Shown one piece after another: positions 26,666 to 35,805 of a stretch of DNA of 64,000 nucleotides; the first letter of the stretch is position 1, and each line of letters starts with the position of its first letter. The notes beneath the pieces are model-generated. The model was given only the letters and a program-made list of their open reading frames with translations. It was not told the origin of the DNA and searched no databases. The DNA is taken from the NCBI RefSeq assembly GCF_002006355.2, contig NZ_CP096980.1, positions 1,116,001 to 1,180,000 on the forward strand, given 5' to 3'. The position numbers and the translations under genes were made by a program. This DNA comes from Clostridium felsineum DSM 794. Lineage in GTDB: Bacteria; Bacillota; Clostridia; Clostridiales; Clostridiaceae.

Positions 26666-26686
26666 AAATATGGTGTGGGGGAGATT

Positions 26687-27174
26687 ATGAAGCAAAAAAA
26701 ATATAATTTTGATGATGAAATTAGATTGCATAAGGATTTGTTAATGATGATAAAGCAAAAAATATTATAATTTATCATCTTAATTGGTATTGTAAAAAAG
26801 GAAAGGTTGGAAGATATAAATATAAAAGTTTGAATGCATTGGTTATAATTTTAACAGCTACTATACCAATATTTAATCTTTCTAATAGTATAATTACTAA
26901 ATACATAGCTAGTATATGTGGTGTTTTAGCAAGTATTATTACAGCAGCTATTACATTTTATAGTTATAAACTTTCATGGTTGAAATATAGAGAGGCTGCA
27001 GAATATATAAAAAAAGAAATAAGATTGGCGTCCATGGGATTAGAAAAATACAATAATATGGATAGAGAAAATTTGGTTAAAGCGTTAGTTCAAAAAATTG
27101 AAGAAATATCTGAAAATGAAAATAGTAATTTTAGAAAGTTTTTAGGAGAAAAGGAATATGATAAACAAAAGTAA
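26687..27174 (+). pseudogene. SLATT-like two-helix membrane protein, frameshifted RADAR accessory gene
   Basis: Translation should begin at ATG 26687, with a GGGGGAG site before it, but the frame stops at TAA 26768-26770. The -1 frame carries on without a break (NIIIYHLNWYCKKGKVGRYK..., then two membrane segments and SWLKYREAAEYIKKEIRL) to 27174. Together they give about 160 residues. Two helices followed by a W..YR.A.E.(I/L)K.E helix is the SLATT pattern, and SLATT proteins are known RADAR companions. The shift probably lies in the A6 run at 26757-26762. It could be a lost gene, a phase-variable site, ribosomal slippage or a sequencing error. Confidence 0.65.
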
Positions 27175-27222
27175 TTTTGTAGTAAGATATAAATATAATG
27201 AATTTTGTAAAGGAAAGATACC

Positions 27223-29715
27223 ATGAATACAAAAGCTACAATAAAACAAGATTTACCTTACAAAGAAAAAGAAATAGAACTTCTAAATTGTATAACAGGA
27301 GATATGAATCATCTACTCCCTCAGCTAAAAGCTTCCATTAAAAAAGCTAAGTCTATAGATATAATAGTAGCTTTTCTAATGGAATCTGGAGTTAAATTAT
27401 TAGTAGGGGATTTAAAAGAAGCTTTAGAAAAGGGTGTTCCAGTAAGAATTTTAACAGGAAATTACCTTAATATAACGCAACCTCATGCATTATACCGTTT
27501 AAAAGATGAACTTTCAGATAAAGTGGATTTGAGATTTTATAATATACGTAATAAATCCTTTCATCCTAAAGCATACATATTTGAATATGAAAAAGATGGA
27601 GATATATTTATAGGTTCTTCTAATATATCTAAATCAGCCTTAACAAGTGGAATTGAATGGAATTATAGAATTAAAAAAAGTGAACATGAAAATGATTTTA
27701 AAGAATATAAACAAACTTTTGAAGATTTATTTTTAAATCATTCAATAATTGTTGATGACAATGAACTAAAAAGATATTCAAAAGCTTGGAGAAAGCCAAA
27801 GCTATTTTACCATATGGATAAATCAGAAGATTTACAAGATGAAAAGGTAGTTGAGTTATATTCTCCCAAACCAGCTCAAGTAGAGGCTTTGTATGCACTA
27901 AAAAAATCAAGGGAAGAAGGCTTTGATAGGGGAATTGTAATTGCTGCAACAGGGATAGGAAAAACTTTTTTAGCAGCCTTTGATTCAAAGAAGTTTAAAA
28001 AGATATTATTTGTAGCACACAGGCAAGAAATTATAGAACAAGCACAATCTGCATTTAAGTGTGTTAGACCAGAAGACAAAGTGGGATTTTTTACAGGAAA
28101 AAGTAAAGATGAAAAATGTGATATATTATTTGCTACAGTACAAACATTAGGAAGGCTTGAGTATTGTAATGAAGAATACTTTAAAAAAGATTATTTTGAT
28201 TATATAGTTATAGATGAATTTCATCATGCAGTTACAAAGTGTTATCAAAATATAATAAATTATTTTACACCTAAATTTTTACTGGGAATCACAGCTACAC
28301 CTGAAAGAATGGACAACAAAGATGTGTTTGATATATGTAAACATAATGTTGTTTATGAGGTAAGGCTTAAAGAAGCCATAAATAAAGGCTGGCTTGTTCC
28401 TTTTAGATACTATGGAATATTTGATGAGACGGATTATGGTAAAATAGCTGTTCAAAAGGGTAAGTACATAGAAAAAGACTTAGAAGAAGCATTAATGGTG
28501 GAAAAACGTGCAGATTTAATCTTAAAACATTATGAAAAATATACTAGTAAAAGAGCATTGGGATTTTGTTCAAGTAGAAAACACGCAAACTATATGGCAG
28601 GATATTTTTCTAAAAAGGGTGTAGAAGCCTATGCTGTATTAAGTGGTGAAAAAATGCAGTACTCAATGAATCGAGTAGAAGCTTTGGAAAAATTCAAACA
28701 AGGAAAGATAAAAGTTATTTTTTCAGTAGATATGTTTAATGAAGGTTTAGATGTACCAGAGATAGATATGGTAATGTTTTTAAGACCAACTGAATCAGAA
28801 ACTGTATTTTTGCAACAGCTTGGACGAGGACTTAGAGGTCATGGTGATAAAAAATATTTAAATGTATTAGATTTTATAGGAAATTATAAAAAAGCAAACT
28901 TAGTTCCCTATGTTTTAAGTGGTGAAGATATACGTAATTATGATAAAGCTAAAAAATCAAGACTTTTAGATGAAGAAGAATATCCAGATGGATGTACTGT
29001 AGATTTTGATTTTAGAATAGTTGATATATTTAAGAAAATAGAAGAAAAGCAAAAAAAGCTTTTGGATTTAGTTAGAGATGAATTCTACAGGGTAAAAGAA
29101 GAATTAGAAAGAGTACCTACAAGATATGAAATGTATAAATATATAGATAATTATGTTTACAATATTATTAGAAATAATTCAAAAGTAAATATATTTAATG
29201 ATTATTTAAGTTTTTTAAACAATATAAATGAAATTAATGATAAAGAAAAAGAATTAGTAGGCACAAATGCTCATGATTTTATAAAAAAATTAGAAAATAC
29301 TGCAATGTCAAAAACCTATAAGATGCCACTGCTTTTAGCATTTTACAATAATGGTGATTTTAAATTATCTGTAAGTGAAGAAGATATATATTTGAGTTTT
29401 AAGGATTTTTATAGTAAAGCTTACAATGCTGTAGATTTAGTAAGAGACAAAGGTACTCAAGGATATTTAAATTGGGACAAGAAAGAATATTTAAAAATTG
29501 CTAAAAATCCAAGAAAGGCATTTGTAAATACAGCTTCAGAATTTTTTATGGATATGGGTGAAAGTTATAATATAAAGGATAATCTTAAAAAATTTCAACA
29601 AAATAAAGAATTTATAAAACATTTTAAAGATGTTATTGACTACAAAACTATAAAATTTTATAAAGAACGCTTAGAGAAAAAACAAAAAGAAATATATGAA
29701 CATGAGAAAGCTTAG
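27223..29715 (+). CDS. PLD-nuclease/SF2 helicase fusion (DUF3427-type)
   Basis: 830 residues. An N-terminal phospholipase-D-like nuclease half (about 10-190) has HPKAYIF and GSSNISKSAL, one HKD-type active site. A superfamily 2 helicase follows: motif I AATGIGKTF, motif II DEFHH, motif III TATPER and motif VI QLGRGLRG. The C-terminal 230 residues are likely the DUF3427-type region but shorter than usual. Such proteins act in DNA restriction or repair and are common in defence islands. It stands 48 bases after the SLATT-like gene, so it may share the RADAR transcript. The ATG follows an AAGGAAAG site. Confidence 0.8.
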   Translation: MNTKATIKQDLPYKEKEIELLNCITGDMNHLLPQLKASIKKAKSIDIIVAFLMESGVKLLVGDLKEALEKGVPVRILTGNYLNITQPHALYRLKDELSDKVDLRFYNIRNKSFHPKAYIFEYEKDGDIFIGSSNISKSALTSGIEWNYRIKKSEHENDFKEYKQTFEDLFLNHSIIVDDNELKRYSKAWRKPKLFYHMDKSEDLQDEKVVELYSPKPAQVEALYALKKSREEGFDRGIVIAATGIGKTFLAAFDSKKFKKILFVAHRQEIIEQAQSAFKCVRPEDKVGFFTGKSKDEKCDILFATVQTLGRLEYCNEEYFKKDYFDYIVIDEFHHAVTKCYQNIINYFTPKFLLGITATPERMDNKDVFDICKHNVVYEVRLKEAINKGWLVPFRYYGIFDETDYGKIAVQKGKYIEKDLEEALMVEKRADLILKHYEKYTSKRALGFCSSRKHANYMAGYFSKKGVEAYAVLSGEKMQYSMNRVEALEKFKQGKIKVIFSVDMFNEGLDVPEIDMVMFLRPTESETVFLQQLGRGLRGHGDKKYLNVLDFIGNYKKANLVPYVLSGEDIRNYDKAKKSRLLDEEEYPDGCTVDFDFRIVDIFKKIEEKQKKLLDLVRDEFYRVKEELERVPTRYEMYKYIDNYVYNIIRNNSKVNIFNDYLSFLNNINEINDKEKELVGTNAHDFIKKLENTAMSKTYKMPLLLAFYNNGDFKLSVSEEDIYLSFKDFYSKAYNAVDLVRDKGTQGYLNWDKKEYLKIAKNPRKAFVNTASEFFMDMGESYNIKDNLKKFQQNKEFIKHFKDVIDYKTIKFYKERLEKKQKEIYEHEKA

Positions 29716-29737
29716 AACGTAATATCTAAGCTTTTTT
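29707..29737 (+). terminator. Terminator of the defence island
   Basis: Perfect 10-bp repeat AAAGCTTAGA / TCTAAGCTTT followed by T residues, overlapping the end of the helicase gene. Confidence 0.85.
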
Positions 29738-30047
29738 ATTCATAAACCTTTTCAAGCACAATTCCTTTTTCAAAACCGCCTCTTTCAGCCTTTTTTTCAT
29801 TTCTCTTTTTTATAAGTTCTTCTTCAGAAAATCCAAGTGTAGAGGTTAAACCCAGAATAACCTCCATTAAATCTGCCAATTCTTCAAGATTTTTATCTTC
29901 TGAAAATTCTTTTGACTCTTCTAAAAGTTTAGCTTCAAGTAAAGCTATTAAATCTTCTTTTTTTGCGTAGTGAATATCAAAGGTTTTTCCAGAGTTCTCT
30001 ATGATTTCTGGTATTTTATCTCTTACAAGCTTATTATAAATTTTCAT
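29736..30047 (-). CDS. MazG-like nucleotide pyrophosphohydrolase
   Basis: 103 residues, all-alpha NTP pyrophosphohydrolase fold. The start MKIYNKLVRDKIPEII and the metal-binding pattern EESKEF followed by EELADLMEVI match the short phosphoribosyl-ATP pyrophosphohydrolase/MazG-like house-cleaning family. It probably hydrolyses unwanted nucleoside triphosphates to monophosphates. It sits convergent to the defence island. Ribosome site GGAGG lies 12 bases upstream, with a long AT spacer. Confidence 0.82.
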   Translation of the reverse strand: MKIYNKLVRDKIPEIIENSGKTFDIHYAKKEDLIALLEAKLLEESKEFSEDKNLEELADLMEVILGLTSTLGFSEEELIKKRNEKKAERGGFEKGIVLEKVYE

Positions 30048-30464
30048 GGTTTTTTTATACCTCCCAATTATATCAATTCATTATAAAAATATTATAGTGA
30101 AAAAATAAAAGGTTGTAAAATAGCCTCAAATGCTAATTTATTTACTGATGACATAAAATTAGCCATGAGGATTAAAATAATCTTTCTAAAAAGTTTTCTT
30201 CAATTGAAAGAAAAGTAAATGAAGTTCTACATATCAGTATAAATGAAATAGAGGATTTTTTAGAAGATATTTTGGTGAAATATATGCAAAATCATATGAT
30301 AATTGTATTGGAGATTCATATTAATGTAAATTAAATTAAAATAGATATTAAAATAGCTTGAAACATTATAAAACTGAGACTATAATGTTGATAGTATTTA
30401 TAAATGAAATATTTAGGTATAAATGAATATAAAGCCATTTGAAACAAATAATAGAGTGAAGTAA
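30048..30464. other. AT-rich intergenic region with an inverted repeat and a gene remnant
   Basis: No complete gene. An inverted repeat (CCTCA plus GCTAATTT at 30124-30139, with AAATTAGC plus TGAGG at 30156-30170) sits upstream of the MazG-like gene. From about 30190 to 30334 a short open frame (SSIERKVNEVLHISINEIED...) reads like a decayed protein end. It has no start or ribosome site, and its family was not recognised. Confidence 0.4.
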
Positions 30465-30560
30465 ATAAAAAATGTTTCAATATGGGAAATAGCGACAACA
30501 GAGGTTGGGGACTTTGAAGATGACCCTTTTATCTGTGCGAGATATGGAGGACAACTATGA
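30465..30560 (+). pseudogene. C-terminal remnant of the gene normally upstream of an LXG toxin
   Basis: Thirty-one codons (IWEIATTEVGDFEDDPFICA...) without a start end at a TGA that overlaps the LXG start as ATGA. Such tight coupling suggests the last piece of an upstream partner gene. LXG toxins are usually preceded by small helper genes needed for secretion, but this piece was not matched to any of them. Confidence 0.4.
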
Positions 30561-32839
30561 GTAATACAGAACTATATTATGATGCGCTCACTGACCTTTC
30601 TGTTAGGATTGCAGCGGGAATAAAAAATCGTACACAGCCACTTGACGAATTGAATCAGGCAATGACTCAATTAAGCCAAACTGATGCCACAAAAGGTAAC
30701 GCAGCTGATGCAATGAAAGCATATATTAATGAAGTACATATGACTTTAATTCAAACACTTGAGTTGCTCCTTAACAATTATGAAATGACACTTGGCAAGT
30801 ATGTCAAAGGTTATTTAGAGGTAGATAGTAGCGAGAGCTTCAAGCTAGTTAAGGAAGATTTTGATGCCCATGTGCGTAATCTAAGCTCACACCGCTCTGA
30901 TTTTACTTCTATTGGGGATAAATTAAAAGCTATTTCAGATGAAGCAGAGGATATTCTATCACTATCAGGTGCAGCCAGCAAACGTCTCTTCAATGTTGTG
31001 AGTGAGATGGATTCCATGAAAAAAACGGTGAGTAATCTTGACGATAGCTGGAATAAATACGAAAATGGATACAAAGAGTTTGATCAAGTTCAAGATTTAA
31101 TTGCACAAACAAAAGCTCTTTTAAAGAGTACACTTTCGGTTCCACGTGGCTATTCCTATAGTCCAGGAAGCTTTAGTAAGCTTATAAGTAAGGATTTTGT
31201 TAATGCTTTTGAGGCTAATATCAAGTATGCACAAAATAAGGATAATCAGAAAGAGTTTAAGAAGGATTGGGATAGAATTTGTAAGGACTATACTACTGAC
31301 CAGAAACGAATGGTTGAAGAAGCAAAGAAAAAAGCACAGGAAGAGGGATTAATCGGACTAATTTGGGACGAGCTTCAGATTGTAGGTGGTACGGTTATTA
31401 CAGTGGTAGGACTGGGATTAACACCGTTCACAGGTGGAGTATCCATTGGTTTAGTTGTTTTGGGCGGTAGTATGGTTGTTGGAGGAGTTAATAGTGCTAT
31501 AAATCATACCTCAATGGCTATAACTGGCAATGGTTATAATTTAGTAGGAAACTTGACAAATGAAGTAGGACAATGGTATAACAAGAGCATTGGAAAATCT
31601 CTAGGAAAAACTGGCGCTTATGGCTTTGTTAATGGTTTTGTATCAGGTACAGGCGAAATGGTCTCAGGTATGGCGCAGTTTAGTGTGTATGACACAGGAA
31701 AAACAGTTTATACTTTATGTACAAATCATGAAGCAAGAGCACAAGTTGGTACAAGCATTGGAAATTGGTGGAACCAGGTTCGTAGCGGAAATACCTATGT
31801 GATAGGACAAACAACTGCGGTAGCTGCAAGTGTACTTGTGGCTCCAGAAGATATTGGTGCTGCGGCCAGTGATGCAAGCAAGGTAGATAGTTTACTTGGA
31901 AAAATAGGTACGTTCTCAAAATCTGTAGCTATTTCAAGTGCAGAAAATGCGAAGAGTCTTATTACTTTACCAGGGAGGGCTATTGATAACCTTGGGAGTA
32001 AAGTTGCAGATTTGCGTACAGTAATTAGTAAAGGTAAGGGTATTGTAGGTGATTTCACAAAATCCGTAGTTGTTTCAAGTGCAAGAAATGCGAAGAGTCT
32101 ATTAACTAAAGTAAAAGGAACAGTAAGTGATCTTGGGACTGCTTCAGCTGCGTTCGCAAAAGCTTTTGGAAAAACTTATGTGGAGGAAAGTGGCAAGTAT
32201 GTAAACACTTGCTTCTCTGCATCTGGTGCAGCGGGAGCTGGGGCAGAAGCTATTTATAAAGCAACTAAAAATGGATTCAAAGAAGCTAAAAATGCTCTTC
32301 AAACGGTTAAGGGCGGAGAAAATGGTTTTGTTGATGGGGCGGCTGAAGATGTTGAAAAAGTAAAATATGGAAATCAATATACTAGATTAAGTGGTAAAAA
32401 AGTACTAAAACCTAATTGTGAATATACTACAAAGGAAGGATATAAATATAAAACTAATAGCTTGGGGGACATAGAAGAAGTTGAAGGAAAATTGAAGCTT
32501 GGAGATGGTAAAAGAAGTTTGTATGCTCAAAGAACTGTAGGTGGTGATTACAGACTTCCAGATGATGATGGTGGTCATTTAATTGGTTCACAATTTCTAG
32601 GTTCAGGAAAGATAGATAATTTAGTACCCATGAATTCTCAAATTAATAGATCAGGTGGAAAATGGTATAGCATGGAAACGGAGTGGGCAAATGCATTAAA
32701 AGAAGGAAAAGATGTGCAAGTAAAAATACAGAATATTTACGAGCTTAATAATTCACGTCCTGTAAGCTTTAAAATAAAGTATACTATAGAGGGAGAAAAA
32801 ACTAAAATCATAAAAATTTCAAATAAGTCTGGAGGTTAA
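30557..32839 (+). CDS. LXG-domain polymorphic toxin with non-specific DNase tip (YeeF-like)
   Basis: 760 residues. The N-terminal LXG domain (1-230, PF04740) is the targeting region for the type VII (Esx/Yuk) secretion system. A glycine-rich hydrophobic middle follows (about 270-420). After a repeated SKSVAISSA.NAKSL linker, the toxin tip (about 610-760) has GGDYRLPDDDGGHLIGSQF, NLVPM and WYSMETEW, the hallmarks of Endonuclea_NS_2 DNases (as in B. subtilis YeeF). It would be exported to kill neighbouring cells. The next gene encodes a YezG-type immunity protein, the known partner of YeeF tips. GGAGG lies 7 bases before the ATG. This is the only full-length LXG gene of the array. Confidence 0.88.
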   Translation: MSNTELYYDALTDLSVRIAAGIKNRTQPLDELNQAMTQLSQTDATKGNAADAMKAYINEVHMTLIQTLELLLNNYEMTLGKYVKGYLEVDSSESFKLVKEDFDAHVRNLSSHRSDFTSIGDKLKAISDEAEDILSLSGAASKRLFNVVSEMDSMKKTVSNLDDSWNKYENGYKEFDQVQDLIAQTKALLKSTLSVPRGYSYSPGSFSKLISKDFVNAFEANIKYAQNKDNQKEFKKDWDRICKDYTTDQKRMVEEAKKKAQEEGLIGLIWDELQIVGGTVITVVGLGLTPFTGGVSIGLVVLGGSMVVGGVNSAINHTSMAITGNGYNLVGNLTNEVGQWYNKSIGKSLGKTGAYGFVNGFVSGTGEMVSGMAQFSVYDTGKTVYTLCTNHEARAQVGTSIGNWWNQVRSGNTYVIGQTTAVAASVLVAPEDIGAAASDASKVDSLLGKIGTFSKSVAISSAENAKSLITLPGRAIDNLGSKVADLRTVISKGKGIVGDFTKSVVVSSARNAKSLLTKVKGTVSDLGTASAAFAKAFGKTYVEESGKYVNTCFSASGAAGAGAEAIYKATKNGFKEAKNALQTVKGGENGFVDGAAEDVEKVKYGNQYTRLSGKKVLKPNCEYTTKEGYKYKTNSLGDIEEVEGKLKLGDGKRSLYAQRTVGGDYRLPDDDGGHLIGSQFLGSGKIDNLVPMNSQINRSGGKWYSMETEWANALKEGKDVQVKIQNIYELNNSRPVSFKIKYTIEGEKTKIIKISNKSGG

Positions 32840-32843
32840 TAAA

Positions 32844-33326
32844 ATGGAAACAAAAAAAATGGGTGAAATATACGGAAAAATTGCTAATATGTTAGTTGAG
32901 ATGATACCAGATAAGTGGAATGAGATTTATTTATATGGAGAAGTACTAGAAGATTCAAGTGAAGTATATTTTTATTTCAACTCATTAACAAGAAATAATA
33001 TTGTATACGGACACTATATTCCAGAGATATACAGTGTTGATGAAAATATATATGAGGATTTATTAATGGAATTAACTAATATTGTTGAAGAATTATATAA
33101 AGAGTATAAAGAAAATAATGAGAATGTATGGACTAACTTTACATTCAGATTAAATAATGCTGGAAAGTTTAATATTAAATTTAATTATGATAATATATTA
33201 GAATCTCCATTTTCATCAGGAGAAAGGCAAATAATTTGGGAATATGAAGTACTAAATATTCAACCTACCAATGAAAGACATAAAGAAATAATAGATAGAT
33301 ACTTAAATAGTAAAGACGATATATAG
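32844..33326 (+). CDS. yezG: YezG-family immunity protein
   Basis: 160 residues of the YezG/DUF600 family (PF04634): GEIYGKIANMLVEMIPDKWN near the N-terminus, LYGEVLEDSSEVYFYF, then GKFNIKFNYDNI and IIWEYEVLNIQPT. YezG neutralises the YeeF DNase tip in B. subtilis, the same pairing as here. It begins 4 bases after the toxin stop, with GGAGG inside the toxin end, so toxin and antidote are translated together. Followed by its own terminator at 33483. Confidence 0.88.
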   Translation: METKKMGEIYGKIANMLVEMIPDKWNEIYLYGEVLEDSSEVYFYFNSLTRNNIVYGHYIPEIYSVDENIYEDLLMELTNIVEELYKEYKENNENVWTNFTFRLNNAGKFNIKFNYDNILESPFSSGERQIIWEYEVLNIQPTNERHKEIIDRYLNSKDDI

Positions 33327-33482
33327 TGATTATATAATACTGAATACAAAATTAAAGTCAACTTAAATGCATAAAGTAATTATTTAAAGAATGCAGTAAA
33401 TTTAGCAGGATGATTGGAATAATTGTAATTAAGCAGCTAGATGTAGCAAAAATAAAAGATTAAATACAACAAAGTAGGAATG

Positions 33483-33515
33483 AAGGCTAACGCTAAAAAG
33501 GCGTTAGCCTTTTTC
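33483..33515 (+). terminator. Terminator of cassette 1 (LXG DNase-YezG)
   Basis: AAGGCTAACGC pairs perfectly with GCGTTAGCCTT around TAAAAAG, followed by TTTCTC. The right half of the same hairpin (AAAAAGGCGTTAGCCT) recurs at about 40457-40472. Confidence 0.85.
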
Positions 33516-33554
33516 TCATGCCTAAAAAAGAAAGGAGTACATTTCAATGGAGAA

Positions 33555-33662
33555 ATGAAGAGATTCTACATCACTAACTACAGGAACTATCACATAGAAG
33601 AACAGTATAAGGTATCAACTATAAACAAAAAAGTAAACAGTATCCAATTAGTTGATAAATAA
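33555..33662 (+). pseudogene. Fragment resembling the N-terminus of a tyrosine recombinase
   Basis: Thirty-five codons from ATG to TAA (NYRNYHIEEQYKVSTINKKV). The pattern Y..YLIxEx.kvSTINkkv is typical of the SAM-like core-binding N-terminus of phage-type integrases. The catalytic domain is absent. It lies between two toxin cassettes, so it may be the scar of a recombination event. The family call is tentative because the fragment is short. Confidence 0.4.
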
Positions 33663-33796
33663 CTAATAAATAATAGTTACACGAAAGATATTATAATATA
33701 TATTGCAAAGGCAGAAAGGTAAAAAATATATTATCATTTCAAGGGGCTTTCAAAAAAAAGAAACTATTACAGAATATCATAACATTCCTCATCCTT

Positions 33797-35788
33797 TTGA
33801 GGAAAAATAGCCAATATCAGGCAATGACTCAATTAAGCCAAACTGATGCCATAAAAGGTAACGCAGCTGATGCAATGAAAGCATATATTAATGAAGTACA
33901 TATGACTTTGATTCAAACACTTGAGCTGCTACTTAACAATTATGAAATGACACTTGGCAAGTATGTCAAAGGTTATTTAGAGGTGGATAGCAGCGAGAAC
34001 TTCAAGCTAGTTAAGGTATATTTTGATGCTCATGTGCGTAATCTAAGCTCACACCGCTCTGATTTTACTTCTATTGGGGATAAATTAAAAGCTATTTCAG
34101 ATGAAGCAGAGGATATTATATCACTATCAGGTGCAGGCAGCAAACGTCTCTTCAATGTTGTGAGTGAGATGGATTCCATGAAAAAAACGGTGAGTAATCT
34201 TGACGATAGCTGGAATAAATACGAAAATGGATACAGAGAGTTTGATCAAGTTCAAGATTTAATTGCACAAACAAAAGCTCTTTTAAAGAGTACACTTTCG
34301 GTTCCACGTGGCTATTCCTATAGCCCGGGAAGCTTTAGCAAGCTTATAAGTAAGGATTTTGTTAATGCTTTTGAGGCTAATATCAAGTATGCACAAAATA
34401 AGGATAATCAGAAAGAGTTTAAGAAGGATTGGGATAGAATTTGTAAGGACTACACTACTGACCAGAAACGAATGGCTGAAGAAAAACAGAAGGAAGCGAA
34501 TCAGCATAAAGGTGCTTGGGAAGTTGTATTTGGAGTTGGTGCAGTGGTAATAGGAGCAGCTGCAATTATTCTAACAGCTGGTGCAGCAACTCCTCTTGTG
34601 GCGGTGGCGTGGACAGCTGGTTTGAGTGCTGGAGCCTATGGGGTATCCAATGTTTTTGAAGGAAGTCAAATCATGGTTACAGGTGCAGATAAAGCTTTCA
34701 ATCCACTGCGTGATACCATTTTTCAAGGAAATCAAGGTGCTTATGATACCTTTGGAAATGTTGCTGTATTTGTAGCTGGTTCAGTAATTCCTGTTGGAGC
34801 TGCATTGAAAGCAGGACAAGCGGTACCTAGAGCAATCATCGCAGGTGTGGGGCGAACAACTGTAACAACAGCTGTTGGTGTAGGAACTAACTTTGTGGTT
34901 GCACCTATAGCAACAAGTCTTGCTAAATCTGCGGGTATTGACCCAGTGTGGGCGAATGACATTGGTACTGGGACTGGTTTTGCTACATCAATATTTACAG
35001 CTGGTAAGGTATATAAAGGCAGTGGTAATTGTGCTAAATCAGATGTTGAGGTGGCATGTGATGCTAATGGTAATAAATATTCTTTAAGTGGAGAAGAACA
35101 TTTTGAAAGTCTTAAAGATTTATTTGGTTCAGATAATGTTGAATGGGTGTCAAAAAATGCTAAAGGTATTACATTTGAAAGATTGATTAATAATACTGTA
35201 CAAAAATATAGATCTAAACTTTTGTATAAATATAATGAGAAAGAATTAGGAACTAAAGTTAATTTAGCGTATGATACAGAGAATCCATCGATAACTGAAA
35301 TGGCTTCATCAGGTAATCATTCAAATAATCCAACTATATTAGGTGATGGAGAGAGATTTGATAAAAATCTATTTAAAAATAGATTTAATAAAAATTATGA
35401 AGAGTACTATAATTATTTATTATCAGATGAATATGTAGATAGTCTTCCAGAATCATATTATAATAATAAAGGATCATCTAGAACAGAGATAAAATCTGAA
35501 TTAAGTAAATTGCGTGATGCAATAGAAAAAACAAAACGAGCAGCAAAAGAAAAGTATGGAGACAAAGCCATAAATAGATATGGAAATTATAGTTTTCAAG
35601 ATGAATGGAATGTAGAAAATTGTGCAGAAATATGGAGTTCAAGAAAAGCCATAATGAATGGTGCTAAGTTTGATAATATTGGATTAAGGTGTATTAGCAC
35701 AAAAGATGGAAGCTTTCAAGCACCATGTAAAAATTGTAAGGAAACTTTTGGAGGACATAGAATAATAAAAGATAAAGATCTAAAATGA
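33797..35788 (+). pseudogene. N-terminally truncated LXG toxin with deaminase-like tip
   Basis: A frame of 663 codons that joins the LXG domain in its middle. From 33816 on it is almost identical to the first LXG gene (30654 on, about 670 bases, no gaps, offset 3162), but the first 33 codons and the ribosome site are missing. A TTG at 33797 in a small hairpin is the only start. After the conserved part come a different hydrophobic middle and a tip (about 510-663) with NCAE and PCKNC, the zinc ligands of the YwqJ-type nucleic-acid deaminase fold. Secretion of this form is doubtful, so it may serve as a silent cassette. A SUKH-3 immunity gene follows. Confidence 0.75.
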
Positions 35789-35805
35789 TAAGGAGTGGTA
35801 GTTGT

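Noticed and set aside
33480..33662. 60-codon frame as a complete small gene
   Set aside because: Its first 12 codons are the terminator hairpin of the YezG gene; only the last 35 codons are kept as a possible recombinase remnant.
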